Below the pieces are notes generated by a model. It saw only the letters and a list, made by a program, of their open reading frames with translations. It was not told the DNA's origin and ran no database searches. From the NCBI RefSeq assembly GCF_000177675.1, contig NZ_ADGX01000008.1, positions 36,708 through 100,707 on the forward strand: DNA of 64,000 nucleotides, in the 5' to 3' direction. Numbering within the stretch: position 1 is the first letter of the stretch; every line of letters begins with the position of its first letter. The translations under genes were made by a program, and so were the position numbers. Positions 9,154 through 16,623 of the stretch are shown here, piece by piece. Origin of the DNA: Parafrankia sp. EUN1f (GTDB taxonomy: Bacteria > Actinomycetota > Actinomycetes > Frankiales > Frankiaceae).

Positions 9154-9459
9154 TCAGTGTTTGACGAGGCGGGTGGTGTCTCGAAGGGTCGCCAACCGGG
9201 CACGGTACTCCTGTTCGTTGATCTCGCCGCGGGCGAAGCGATCAGCCAGAATCTCCTCGGGAGAGGGTGCAGCTGGCCCATGAGCCGCTCCAGACTCGCT
9301 GGGCGAGCGCGTTACAGAGGGCCTCCGTGCGTCGGAGCGGATCAGGGCTCGTACGAGCAGCACCGCCCCGGTGATGAGCACAGCCCAGAACAGCAGCATG
9401 CCGATGGACATGGCGAACCAGCCCCAACCACCAATATTGTGATAATACCAATACATCAT
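9154..9459 (-). CDS. SHOCT-domain membrane protein
   Basis: A small protein of about 101 residues. The N terminus MMYWYYHNIGGWGWF leads into one membrane helix (SIGMLLFWAVLITGAVLLVR). After a polar linker the C terminus PEEILADRFARGEINEQEYRAR is a SHOCT (short C-terminal) domain, a helical module found at the ends of many bacterial membrane proteins. GGGAGG lies about 10 bases upstream of ATG 9459; an overlapping ATG and a GTG are equally placed. It is the last gene of the minus-strand arm of the copper island, after the M56 protease; SHOCT proteins are common in such metal clusters, but its role is not known. Confidence 0.75.
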   Translation of the reverse strand: MMYWYYHNIGGWGWFAMSIGMLLFWAVLITGAVLLVRALIRSDARRPSVTRSPSESGAAHGPAAPSPEEILADRFARGEINEQEYRARLATLRDTTRLVKH

Positions 9460-9735
9460 CACACACTTACCTCCCGGAGCGGCGGGGTGACGGCCATGCA
9501 GTGGGACCCGCACCGCGCCCCCTACATTCTCAAAGCGTGCACCCGCTGCCGCCGGAGCGCAGGGGACGTTCGGCCGGGAGTGTCCGGCGAACGACTCTAT
9601 TGCGTTTTCGGTGGTGACTGTGGACTAGCCGAGGACGATGCGGGGGCGAAGCCTACTGATCGGGCCGGTCGCTGATATTCCCTTCCTCATGAGACGGCCG
9701 AATTGTCGCGAACACCCGTGCCCCTTCGGAATCGT

Positions 9736-10713
9736 CTACTCGAGACCGACGTCAGCGAGATGACGTGACGTGGTGGCCTCAGTGCAGTGGGAGGCGAGAT
9801 CTGTAGCGGCCGGCAGGGCGACGGCCGCCAGCGGTGTGGCCGCGAACGACACAGCGACCAACAGTCTGGAGAGCATGGCGAGCCGTGTGCGCCGGGGTCG
9901 TGGAGTAACGAGGCGGAGGACTCGTTCGGTGGTTGCGGTGCCAGTCGCGTTGAGCGGGCTGGTGACCGGATGCTGGGCCGAGGCGGGTACGGCAAGGCGG
10001 AGAACGGCCTGCGCGAGGGTGGCCGGGGTGGCGCGGCGCAGCGCCTTGTCGTCGGCTGCGAGCTCCACGAGCCGGCGGACCTCGCTTAGCGCGAGGGTGA
10101 AGAGCGGCATGCGCGGGAATGCGGTGGCGAGGATGGCGGGGAGAAGGACGATGACGTGGTGACGGCCGCTTAGGTGGGCTCGTTCGTGAGCGAGGACGGC
10201 TGCCAGTTCCGCGGGTGAGAGGACGTCCAGGGCGCCACGCGTCAGCACGATGTGTCCGCCGTCGCCGGGGACGCAGAACGCGCTCGGCCGCGGATGGTCG
10301 AGGACGACCACGCCGGTTCCGGCTGGCTCGCCAAGCAGACGGAGGTCGCAGCGATGTTGACGACGTTCGCGCCGCGCCGCTCGGCAGACCAGGTAGCCGG
10401 AGTGGACAGTCCGGCTCACGATCCAGCCGATGATGACAAGGCCGGCGTAGTCGCTCGATCCGGCCGGCGCACGCAGTTGTGGTGGCCAACCGCAACCTTG
10501 GAGCAGGAGGACGAAGGCGTCACCGAGGGTGTGCAGCGAAGTCACCAGGACTGCTGCGGCCAGCAACGCGACACTCAGGACGGAGGCGGCCGCGACGAGC
10601 CAGGTACCCGCGGCCAGTCGGGGTGCGTGCGAGGTCCATCCGGCCTGGCTGAGCTGGCGAGGGAGGAGGACTCCGACAACGGTGACATAGACGACCAGGA
10701 GGGCGAGGCTCAC
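9736..10713 (-). CDS. M56-family (BlaR1-type) membrane metalloprotease
   Basis: A 325-residue membrane protease. Three or more hydrophobic segments lie in the first 130 residues (VSLALLVVYVTVVGVLL at the start). The zinc site is AHERAHLSGRHH (HExxH, about residue 195), followed by a conserved LVELAADDKALRR helix carrying the third ligand. It lacks the extracellular penicillin-binding sensor of true BlaR1, as do most actinobacterial M56 proteins. Start GTG 10713 overlaps the stop of the BlaI-type gene (GTGA), so the two are translationally coupled. The known pairing is that the protease inactivates the BlaI/MecI/CopY-type repressor. A metal-related signal is inferred from the neighbourhood. 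Confidence 0.85.
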   Translation of the reverse strand: MSLALLVVYVTVVGVLLPRQLSQAGWTSHAPRLAAGTWLVAAASVLSVALLAAAVLVTSLHTLGDAFVLLLQGCGWPPQLRAPAGSSDYAGLVIIGWIVSRTVHSGYLVCRAARRERRQHRCDLRLLGEPAGTGVVVLDHPRPSAFCVPGDGGHIVLTRGALDVLSPAELAAVLAHERAHLSGRHHVIVLLPAILATAFPRMPLFTLALSEVRRLVELAADDKALRRATPATLAQAVLRLAVPASAQHPVTSPLNATGTATTERVLRLVTPRPRRTRLAMLSRLLVAVSFAATPLAAVALPAATDLASHCTEATTSRHLADVGLE

Positions 10714-11114
10714 GAGGTCTCGTCCTCGACGCGTGCTGATTCGGCCGCCCGTGGGGGATGGCTTTGGTGCCAGCGCAGGGCCTCCTGGAGCGCCTCGTAT
10801 TCGGCGGGGCCCATGGTGTCGACGAAGTGCAGCAGCGCCAGCCCTCTGTCGTCGGTCGTGGACAGCACGTCGCGCATCATTCTGGCGGTGTACTCGCCTC
10901 TGCTGAGCGCAGGGCGGTACTGGTAGGAGCGGCCGACGCGATCTCGGACGAGCCACCCCTTGTGGAACAGTCGGTCCATGACGGTCATGACGGTGGTGTA
11001 GGCGAGCGGCCTCGTAGACTGAAGGGCGTCTCGCACGTCGCGCACGGCGACCGGACCGCGGGCCGCCCACAACTGGTCCATGAGCTCGGCTTCGAGGGCT
11101 CCCAGCCGTTCCAC
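10710..11114 (-). CDS. BlaI/MecI/CopY-family transcriptional repressor
   Basis: A winged-helix repressor of about 134 residues. GALEAELMDQLWAARGPVAV leads into the helix-turn-helix, with TRPLAYTTVMTVMDRLFHKG as the recognition region and a GRSYQYRPALSR wing; the C terminus is the dimerisation helix pair. The chosen start is the GTG giving VERLGALEAE, the position where family members begin. A frame extending to 11198 is open but its added residues do not look like the family. It overlaps the M56 protease gene by four bases. Dyads of the BlaI/CopY type lie at 12399-12628, at the head of this arm, and are its likely operators (inference). The copper context favours a CopY-like role. Confidence 0.85.
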   Translation of the reverse strand: MERLGALEAELMDQLWAARGPVAVRDVRDALQSTRPLAYTTVMTVMDRLFHKGWLVRDRVGRSYQYRPALSRGEYTARMMRDVLSTTDDRGLALLHFVDTMGPAEYEALQEALRWHQSHPPRAAESARVEDETS

Positions 11115-11256
11115 CGTTCCGCCCTTCCGGTCGTCAGTTGTCGTCGTCAGGACCTTCGCGACGACCGATATTCGCGTTCGTCGTGCCGAGTGTCGCATTT
11201 GGGATCCGAGGTGCCCCGGGGCTCCCGCCCGCGCACTGGTGCCCCAGGGCCCTTGG

Positions 11257-11868
11257 CTATCCGATGCCGAGCAGGCGCTTCATGGTTTCGACTTCTGCGG
11301 CCTGTGTGGACTCGATCGTCCTTGCCAGGGCAACGGCGTCGGGGAACCGCCCGTCCCGCTGTTCGGTGCGTGCCATCTCGATCGCGCCCCCGTGGTGCCG
11401 GATCATCATTTCAAGGAACCTGCGGTCGAAGTCGGGACCGGACGCCCGCTGGAGGGCGGCCATGTCGTCCTCCGACATCATTCCCATGTCGCTGGTGCCG
11501 TGACCGCCACCGTGGCCCCCGGCGCCGGACATCGCGGTGGGTTGACCCCACGTCTCAAGCCAGCCGGTCATCGTTTCGATCTCCGGTGCTTGCGCGGTCC
11601 CGACCTGCTGGGCCAGCGTGAGCACCGCCGGGTCGGCGGCTCGCCCGGGTGCCAGCTCCGCCATCCTCACGGCCTGCTGGTGGTGCGGGATCATCATCTG
11701 GGCGAACATCACGTCCGCGTCGTTGTGGTCGCTGGCGCTGACATCGCCGTCGCTTCCTGCCGTCGTGGACGCAGGTGTCGCCGGGGTGCTGTCGCCCCCG
11801 CACGCCGCGAGCATGGCTGTCAGTGCCAGTGCTACGGCGGCGAGTCCAAGGTGGTGTCTTCTTCGCAC
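11257..11868 (-). CDS. DUF305 lipoprotein
   Basis: A 203-residue exported lipoprotein. The signal peptide ends in LAAC, the lipobox (about residue 22), followed by a Ser/Thr-rich linker. Two copies of the DUF305 (ferritin-like) half-domain follow: MFAQMMIPHHQQAVRMAELA and later FLEMMIRHHGGAIEMARTE, each with the conserved HH pair, separated by a His/Gly/Met-rich stretch (GAGGHGGGHGTSDMGMMSED) suited to copper binding. Members are often found beside copper-resistance genes. Start is a GTG with GAGGA upstream. It lies between the DUF6153-like gene and the BlaI-type gene on the same strand. Confidence 0.88.
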   Translation of the reverse strand: MRRRHHLGLAAVALALTAMLAACGGDSTPATPASTTAGSDGDVSASDHNDADVMFAQMMIPHHQQAVRMAELAPGRAADPAVLTLAQQVGTAQAPEIETMTGWLETWGQPTAMSGAGGHGGGHGTSDMGMMSEDDMAALQRASGPDFDRRFLEMMIRHHGGAIEMARTEQRDGRFPDAVALARTIESTQAAEVETMKRLLGIG

Positions 11869-11960
11869 GAGTCGTCCTCGGTGTCGGGGTTGCCTACGGG
11901 GCTGAGGCCGGAGCCGTCGAGCGCGCGGGCTGGCGTGCGTGACGTCCGACGCCGGTCAGC

Positions 11961-12365
11961 TCACAGCCGCCACACGCAGTAGACAGATAGGTCGGTCACG
12001 TGCCGAGGCGGTGGCGTTTGCGGTGGGTCGCCACGCGTCCTGGTGGAGGCGGAGGCACCGAGGGGGGTGGGCGCGGCCGCCAGGCAGTGCTGTTCGCCGT
12101 CGTGAACCGGCTCGGGCTCGTCACGGAACACCGCCGAGCAGAGCGTGCCTTGGTGGCCGTGGGGTTCGGCCCCAGGTTCGTGCGAGTGGGACCAGTGCGG
12201 GTGAACGTCGCGATCGGTTCCCTGCGCACAGGGCGGCGAAGCGAGCGCGTGCGCCTGCACGGCCAGGCCGGCGTGCATCGCCAGCAGCCCGAGCAGGACG
12301 GCTGACACGAACGTGAGTCGAGCCCAGAGCCCGCCGTGTCGTGCCGGTGCTTCGCCGCGCCTCAC
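11961..12365 (-). CDS. Small exported/membrane protein, DUF6153-like
   Basis: A protein of about 134 residues with an N-terminal membrane segment (LTFVSAVLLGLLAMHAGLAV), then a polar His/Cys-containing region (HPHWSHSHEPGAEPHGHQG, two to three cysteines) and a Pro/Thr-rich end. The shape, together with position beside DUF305 and copper genes, resembles DUF6153 proteins; I cannot verify this by alignment. GTG 12365 is chosen because GGGAGAGG sits just upstream and the membrane segment then lies near the N terminus; the frame stays open to 12596. It is the first gene of the minus arm, directly downstream of the operator-like dyads. Confidence 0.6.
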   Translation of the reverse strand: MRRGEAPARHGGLWARLTFVSAVLLGLLAMHAGLAVQAHALASPPCAQGTDRDVHPHWSHSHEPGAEPHGHQGTLCSAVFRDEPEPVHDGEQHCLAAAPTPLGASASTRTRGDPPQTPPPRHVTDLSVYCVWRL

Positions 12366-12398
12366 GTCAGCCTCTCCCGCGTCCGCCGCCCGGAGACT

Positions 12399-12413
12399 AC
12401 TACAGCGGCTAGT
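12399..12413. promoter_or_regulatory. BlaI/CopY-like operator dyad 1
   Basis: ACTACAGCGGCTAGT: half-sites ACTA and TAGT separated by seven bases, 34 bp upstream of the DUF6153-like start. The TACTAC-type arms resemble known BlaI boxes. Confidence 0.45.
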
Positions 12414-12430
12414 TGTTGGCCGACCGCTAT

Positions 12431-12449
12431 CTACTGGTCCCCGTAGTAG
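12431..12449. promoter_or_regulatory. BlaI/CopY-like operator dyad 2
   Basis: CTAC and GTAG arms separated by eight bases, with GTAGTAG extending the right arm. It lies 32 bp from dyad 1. Confidence 0.45.
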
Positions 12450-12613
12450 GTATTGCGGATCACTTATCCCCATCGGAGCGTTGGACGCGCCCCGTCCACG
12501 CGACGACAGGGCGGCCGTGGACCATCGAGAACGAGCATTCCGGCCACTGTCTCCGTCGCCCTGTCGACAGCCAGACAGAGCGCTGCCACCGGTCACCGCC
12601 GACCCGCTTTTCT

Positions 12614-12628
12614 ACTACGTGCAGTAGT
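12614..12628. promoter_or_regulatory. BlaI/CopY-like operator dyad 3 (perfect)
   Basis: ACTAC GTGCA GTAGT is a perfect inverted repeat with 5-base arms and spacer, part of CTACTACGTGCAGTAG. It is followed by an A/T-richer TTTAGCG stretch. It lies 265 bp upstream of the TauE-cupredoxin gene, so the three dyads could control both arms of the island. Confidence 0.5.
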
Positions 12629-12892
12629 GGTTTAGCGTAGCCTTCGGCCACCCGCGCCGGACCGCGTGCCGATCCTGGCGCGGTCTCGGCGCTCCCTTCG
12701 ACATGCAGTCGGGCAGAACCAAGGTTCCGTCCTTCCTCCGGAGACCTCTGCGAGAGACGCCGGACACGGCAGCCGGTATGCGGCCGCCAGCCTGCGACGT
12801 CGGGCGTCGGTACCAGCGCCTTCTCACGGGCCGCCCAGCTGGTGCTCGACCGGGAGTCCTTCGGTACCCATGTCCGCCGTCGCGGAGGTTCG

Positions 12893-14023
12893 GTGAATCT
12901 CGCAACTGTTCTCGTGACCGGCCTGTTTGAGGGCGGGGTGTCCTGTGCCGCGGTCCAGGGCGGACTGCTTGCCGGTCTGATCACCCGGCAGCGTGCCGCG
13001 GCGGCGGGATCAGCGCGGCTGCCCGGTGGCGCACCCGTCCGAGGCCGCCACTCGGCCCGTGTCCAGCGCGCGCGGCCTGCTCCAGGACCGCTGTCGCCGC
13101 AGGCGGGGAAGGGGCCGGGTTGGCGCGCGCAGCTCGGCGACGACCTCGCGTCGGTCGGTGGGTTTCTGGCCGGCAAGCTGGTCTCGCACGTCGCACTCGG
13201 GGCGCTGCTGGGAGCGGCTGGCAGCGCGGTGGAACTCTTGGTCGACGCGCGCACCTGGCTACAGATCGGCGCAGGCCTGCTGATCATGCTGTTCGGTCTC
13301 GCCCAGCTGGGCGTACCCGGATTCCGTCGCGTCGTCGTGGAACCGCCCGCGTCCTGGACGAGGATCGTCCGCAGGCGCGCCCGTTCCCAGGCCGCGTTGG
13401 CACCGGCGCTGCTCGGCCTGGCCACCGTGCTCATCCCGTGCGGCGTGACACTGTCGGTGGAGGCGCTGGCACTCGCGTCCGGGTCCGCGCTGGCGGGCGC
13501 GGCCACGATGGGTGTGTTCGTCCTCGGCACCGGCCCGCTGTTCGCCGTCCTCGGCTACGCCGCCCGCAGGACCGCGACCGCGTGGCGCGGCCGACTGGCC
13601 GTGGTCACTGGACTGGTCGTGCTGGCGATGGGGCTCTACACCCTCAACGGCGGCCTGCAGCTCGCCGGCTCGCCCCTGGCCGCCAACCGGCTCGCCGAAA
13701 CCCTCGGTTTCGCCCAGCTGCCGGCGGCCGACGCGTCCGCCGCCTCGACCGCCGAGGGCCACCAGACCGTGGAAATCAACGCTCGCGCCGACTCCTACAG
13801 CCCAGGCAACGTCCAGGTGCAGGCCGGTGTCCCCACCACGCTGGTCGTGCACTCGGACAACGTGCAGGGCTGCATCCGATCGTTCGTCATCCCTGACCGC
13901 GACGTCGAGAAGATCCTGCCCTCGCAGGGCGACACGATGATCGACCTCGGCGTCCTGGAGCCCGGCCAGCTGCGCTACGCGTGCGGCATGGGCATGTACA
14001 CCGGCCTCATCACCGTCGTCTGA
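12893..14023 (+). CDS. TauE/SafE-type membrane protein fused to a cupredoxin domain
   Basis: A 376-residue fusion. Residues 1-270 hold about six membrane helices of the sulfite-exporter/UreH/CcdA-like type, with cysteine motifs GVSCAAVQGGLLAGL and VLIPCGVTLSVEALAL like the redox or metal cysteines of DsbD/CcdA relatives. Residues 285-376 are a cupredoxin-like domain (VEINARADSYSPGNVQVQAG, then GCIRSFVIP and RYACGMGMYTG); these Cys and Met residues are the expected copper ligands. It probably moves or relays copper or reducing power across the membrane (inference). The GTG start has GGAGG four bases upstream; the frame is open to 12842. It heads the plus arm of the copper island; copZ starts 41 bp after it. 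Confidence 0.78.
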   Translation: MNLATVLVTGLFEGGVSCAAVQGGLLAGLITRQRAAAAGSARLPGGAPVRGRHSARVQRARPAPGPLSPQAGKGPGWRAQLGDDLASVGGFLAGKLVSHVALGALLGAAGSAVELLVDARTWLQIGAGLLIMLFGLAQLGVPGFRRVVVEPPASWTRIVRRRARSQAALAPALLGLATVLIPCGVTLSVEALALASGSALAGAATMGVFVLGTGPLFAVLGYAARRTATAWRGRLAVVTGLVVLAMGLYTLNGGLQLAGSPLAANRLAETLGFAQLPAADASAASTAEGHQTVEINARADSYSPGNVQVQAGVPTTLVVHSDNVQGCIRSFVIPDRDVEKILPSQGDTMIDLGVLEPGQLRYACGMGMYTGLITVV

Positions 14024-14064
14024 CCACGTCCACGTCGATCGCACAAGGAGAACGGAGTACCACG

Positions 14065-14286
14065 GTGCCCGTCACCACGCACACATTCCACATTGAAGGA
14101 ATGCACTGCGGCAGCTGCTCGCTGCTCATCGACGATGCGCTGGAGGACCTGCCAGGTGTGCGCAGCGCCCGGACCGCCCTCAGACAGGCGCGCACCACGG
14201 TCGAGCTCGACCTCAGCCAGAACAGCTCGCAGGACGTGGTCAAGGCGATCGAAGAACTCGGCTACCGGGCCTCGCCGCTGCTGTGA
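14065..14286 (+). CDS. CopZ-like heavy-metal-associated (HMA) protein
   Basis: A 73-residue single HMA domain. The metal site is GMHCGSC (residues 11-17), with the usual babbab fold downstream ending in KAIEELGYRASPLL. Such proteins carry Cu(I) to the CopA ATPase. Start GTG 14065 has GGAG seven bases upstream. The stop overlaps the start of the next gene (GTGA), so they are translationally coupled. Confidence 0.88.
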   Translation: MPVTTHTFHIEGMHCGSCSLLIDDALEDLPGVRSARTALRQARTTVELDLSQNSSQDVVKAIEELGYRASPLL

Positions 14287-15137
14287 CGGACCCTGGCAGC
14301 GGACACGCGAGTTGGCAGCACTCCATCTCTCCTGACCACCGCATGAGGCAAACCGCGGACGCTCCACCGACCGCACCGCTCATCATCCGCCGGACGGGAC
14401 GCCACGCGGCACGCACGACGGGTCGGAGGCGAACCGATCCACGGATCATGGCCGATGTGGGGGCAGGCAGGATCACGGCGGCGTTCGCGTCACTCGGTGC
14501 CGCCGCCACCCATGTCGCTGTCGCGCCAGGCCACTTCGGTGACTGGCCGCTGTCAGGTGTGTTCTTCTTCGCGACGGCGGTCTTCCAGGCAGGCTGGGCG
14601 CTCGCCGTGATGCGAGGGGCCGGCGGGCGGACGATGGCGGCGGGCCTGCTGGTCAACGCCGGGTCGGTCCTGTTGTGGGCTGTCAGCCGGACCTCCGGGC
14701 TGCCCGTCGGCCCCCACTCCGGCATAGCCGAACAGGTCGACAGAGTCGACCTCACCACGGTCGCGTTCGAGGTGGCGGTCTGCGTCCTCGCGCTGTGGTG
14801 CCTGTGGTCCCGGCACGCGCGCGGGTTCCGCTCCTCGTTCAGCGCGGCCGTCGTGATCGGTGCCGCTGGCGCCGGTGTTACCGGCCTCGCGATGCCCGCA
14901 GTGGAGCTCGCCGGTTCACACAGCCACGGCCACGAGACCACGGACGAGTCCGTCCCGCACTCCCACGGTCAGGACGGGGAGCATCCAGCGACCCCGACCC
15001 CGACCCCGACCCCAGGCGGCGGCGAAGGCGGGACGCCCCCCACACCACCGACAGTGGGCGAGACCGGCGAACCGGAGCGGCTTGCGCCCGCGTCGAGCCA
15101 CACCCATCGCCCCGGCACCGCACCTCACGACGACTGA
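14283..15137 (+). CDS. Polytopic membrane protein with His-rich, TP-repeat tail
   Basis: A 284-residue protein I do not recognise as a named family. After a polar N terminus of about 55 residues there are five or so hydrophobic segments (residues 60-210, such as ITAAFASLGAAATHVAVAPG and LTTVAFEVAVCVLALWCLW). The C terminus is exposed and rich in histidine (SHSHGHETTDESVPHSHGQ), a TPTPTPTPGGG repeat and further His pairs, a likely metal-binding tail. The start is GTG 14283, overlapping copZ by four bases; internal methionines (MRQT, MADVG) are alternatives. It lies between two copZ genes, so a role in copper handling is plausible but inferred. Confidence 0.6.
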   Translation: MTDPGSGHASWQHSISPDHRMRQTADAPPTAPLIIRRTGRHAARTTGRRRTDPRIMADVGAGRITAAFASLGAAATHVAVAPGHFGDWPLSGVFFFATAVFQAGWALAVMRGAGGRTMAAGLLVNAGSVLLWAVSRTSGLPVGPHSGIAEQVDRVDLTTVAFEVAVCVLALWCLWSRHARGFRSSFSAAVVIGAAGAGVTGLAMPAVELAGSHSHGHETTDESVPHSHGQDGEHPATPTPTPTPGGGEGGTPPTPPTVGETGEPERLAPASSHTHRPGTAPHDD

Positions 15138-15280
15138 GTCCGGCTTCCCGCGCTTCCGCACTGGCGGGTGACGTAGGACGGCACGCTCGATCGGCCAGGG
15201 CGGGGCGATGGACGTGGGAAGGCGAGTCGACCGCGCGTTCCTTCTACCAGCAGCAGCGAAGGGCGCACCCCTTCCCCTGG

Positions 15281-15297
15281 ATACCCCCCGGGGGTAT
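15281..15297. promoter_or_regulatory. CsoR-type copper operator
   Basis: ATACCCCCCGGGGGTAT is a perfect 8+1+8 palindrome, 86 bp before the second copZ. It fits the actinobacterial CsoR operator pattern (TA, C-run, G-run, TA). No csoR gene is visible in this window. Confidence 0.7.
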
Positions 15298-15382
15298 GTT
15301 CGGTACGTCGAGTTGGCCGCCGCCAGTACGCGCGGCCCGTCGAGTACCGGCGCATCACCAGACTCCGAGAGAGGACCTCCCG

Positions 15383-15589
15383 ATGACCACGACCACCTAC
15401 ACCGTCACGGGCATGACCTGCGCGCACTGCGTCGCCTCGGTCACCGAGGAAGTCGGCGAGATCGCCGGCGTCACCGACGTGGCCGTGGACCTGGGCTCCG
15501 GCGCGGTCACCGTGACCAGCGGCCAGGAGCTCGATCCGACCAGGGTGCGCACCGCGGTCGAGGAGGCCGGCTACCAGCTCGTCGGCTGA
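15383..15589 (+). CDS. CopZ-like heavy-metal-associated protein (second copy)
   Basis: A 68-residue HMA domain with metal site GMTCAHC (residues 10-16) and the usual end, AVEEAGYQLVG. It is distinct from the copy at 14065 and closer to the canonical CopZ. The ATG at 15383 has GAGAGGA about nine bases upstream. It follows the CsoR-like palindrome and begins the run copZ, exported His-rich protein, copA, so it is the likely Cu(I) donor for that ATPase. Confidence 0.9.
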   Translation: MTTTTYTVTGMTCAHCVASVTEEVGEIAGVTDVAVDLGSGAVTVTSGQELDPTRVRTAVEEAGYQLVG

Positions 15590-15645
15590 AGCCGGCGCCC
15601 CTGCGGGTCGCGGCCACGGCCAGGCCCCGCGAGAAGGGAGTGCTA

Positions 15646-16599
15646 ATGAACACGATCGCGAGACTGTCCGCCTTCGGCACAGCGCTCGCCCTGGTCATCG
15701 GTGGTGCCTACGGCGTCGGCGCGGCGGTCGGTCCGCTGGACGCGGTCACCGCCAGCCCGGAGCACAGCTCCGACACCGGCGGCACCGGCCACGGCGGCGG
15801 GGACGGCCACGGCGGCGCCGCCGACGACGCCTCGGACCTGCCGGGCGGGTTGGCGTCGAGCCTGAGCGGCTACACCTTCACACCCACCGTGTCGACCTTG
15901 ACACTGGATGACACGGACGACTTCACGTTCCGGATCACCGGGCCCGGCGGGGAAGCCGTCACCGCCTTCGACGTCGAGCACGACAGGCGGATGCACCTGA
16001 TCGTGGTGCGCCGCGACGGCAGCGCGTTCCAGCACCTCCATCCGACGATGGCACCCGACGGGACCTGGTCGGTTCCCCTGCGGGTGCACGCAGCCGGTTC
16101 CTACCGGGCGTTCGCGGACTTCACCCCCACCGGCGCCACGGCCGTCACCCTGGGCGTCGACCTGACCGCCCCGGGCCTGTTCGAGCCGATAGCCCACCTG
16201 CCGGACCGCCATGCCTCGGTGGACGGCTACGAGGTGACTCTCGCCGGCGACCTGGTCGGCGCGCAGGCATCGCCGCTCACCCTGACGGTTCGCAGGGACG
16301 GGCAGCCGGTGACGGACCTGGAGCCCTACCTCGGCGCCCACGGGCACCTGGTGGCGCTGCGCGAGGGCGACCTGGCCTACCTGCACGTACATCCCGACGG
16401 TGGGGACACGTCAGCCGGCCCGGACATCCCGTTCGTCGCCGACGTGCCGACCGAAGGCCGCTACCGGCTGTTCCTCGACTTCCGGCATGACGGAGTCGTC
16501 CGCACCGCGGAGTTCACGGTGCCCACCGGACCGGCCGGGCCGGACGCCGCCACGACATCGCCCGCGGCGGGGCACGCCGACGACAGTCACGGGCACTGA
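15646..16599 (+). CDS. Exported His-rich, putative metal-binding protein
   Basis: A 317-residue protein with an N-terminal signal or anchor helix (LSAFGTALALVIGGAYGVGAA). A His/Gly linker (GHGGGDGHGGAA) follows, then two beta-rich domains containing DRRMHLIVVRRDGSAFQHLH and GHLVALREGDLAYLHVHP. Paired histidines in FQHLHP and AYLHVHP suggest metal ligands. The C terminus ends HADDSHGH. Similar proteins occur beside copA in actinobacteria; their function is not established. The ATG has GGGAG five bases upstream. It sits between copZ and copA. Confidence 0.7.
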   Translation: MNTIARLSAFGTALALVIGGAYGVGAAVGPLDAVTASPEHSSDTGGTGHGGGDGHGGAADDASDLPGGLASSLSGYTFTPTVSTLTLDDTDDFTFRITGPGGEAVTAFDVEHDRRMHLIVVRRDGSAFQHLHPTMAPDGTWSVPLRVHAAGSYRAFADFTPTGATAVTLGVDLTAPGLFEPIAHLPDRHASVDGYEVTLAGDLVGAQASPLTLTVRRDGQPVTDLEPYLGAHGHLVALREGDLAYLHVHPDGGDTSAGPDIPFVADVPTEGRYRLFLDFRHDGVVRTAEFTVPTGPAGPDAATTSPAAGHADDSHGH

Positions 16600-16623
16600 T
16601 CGCGAGAGGAGACACCGGCCGGC

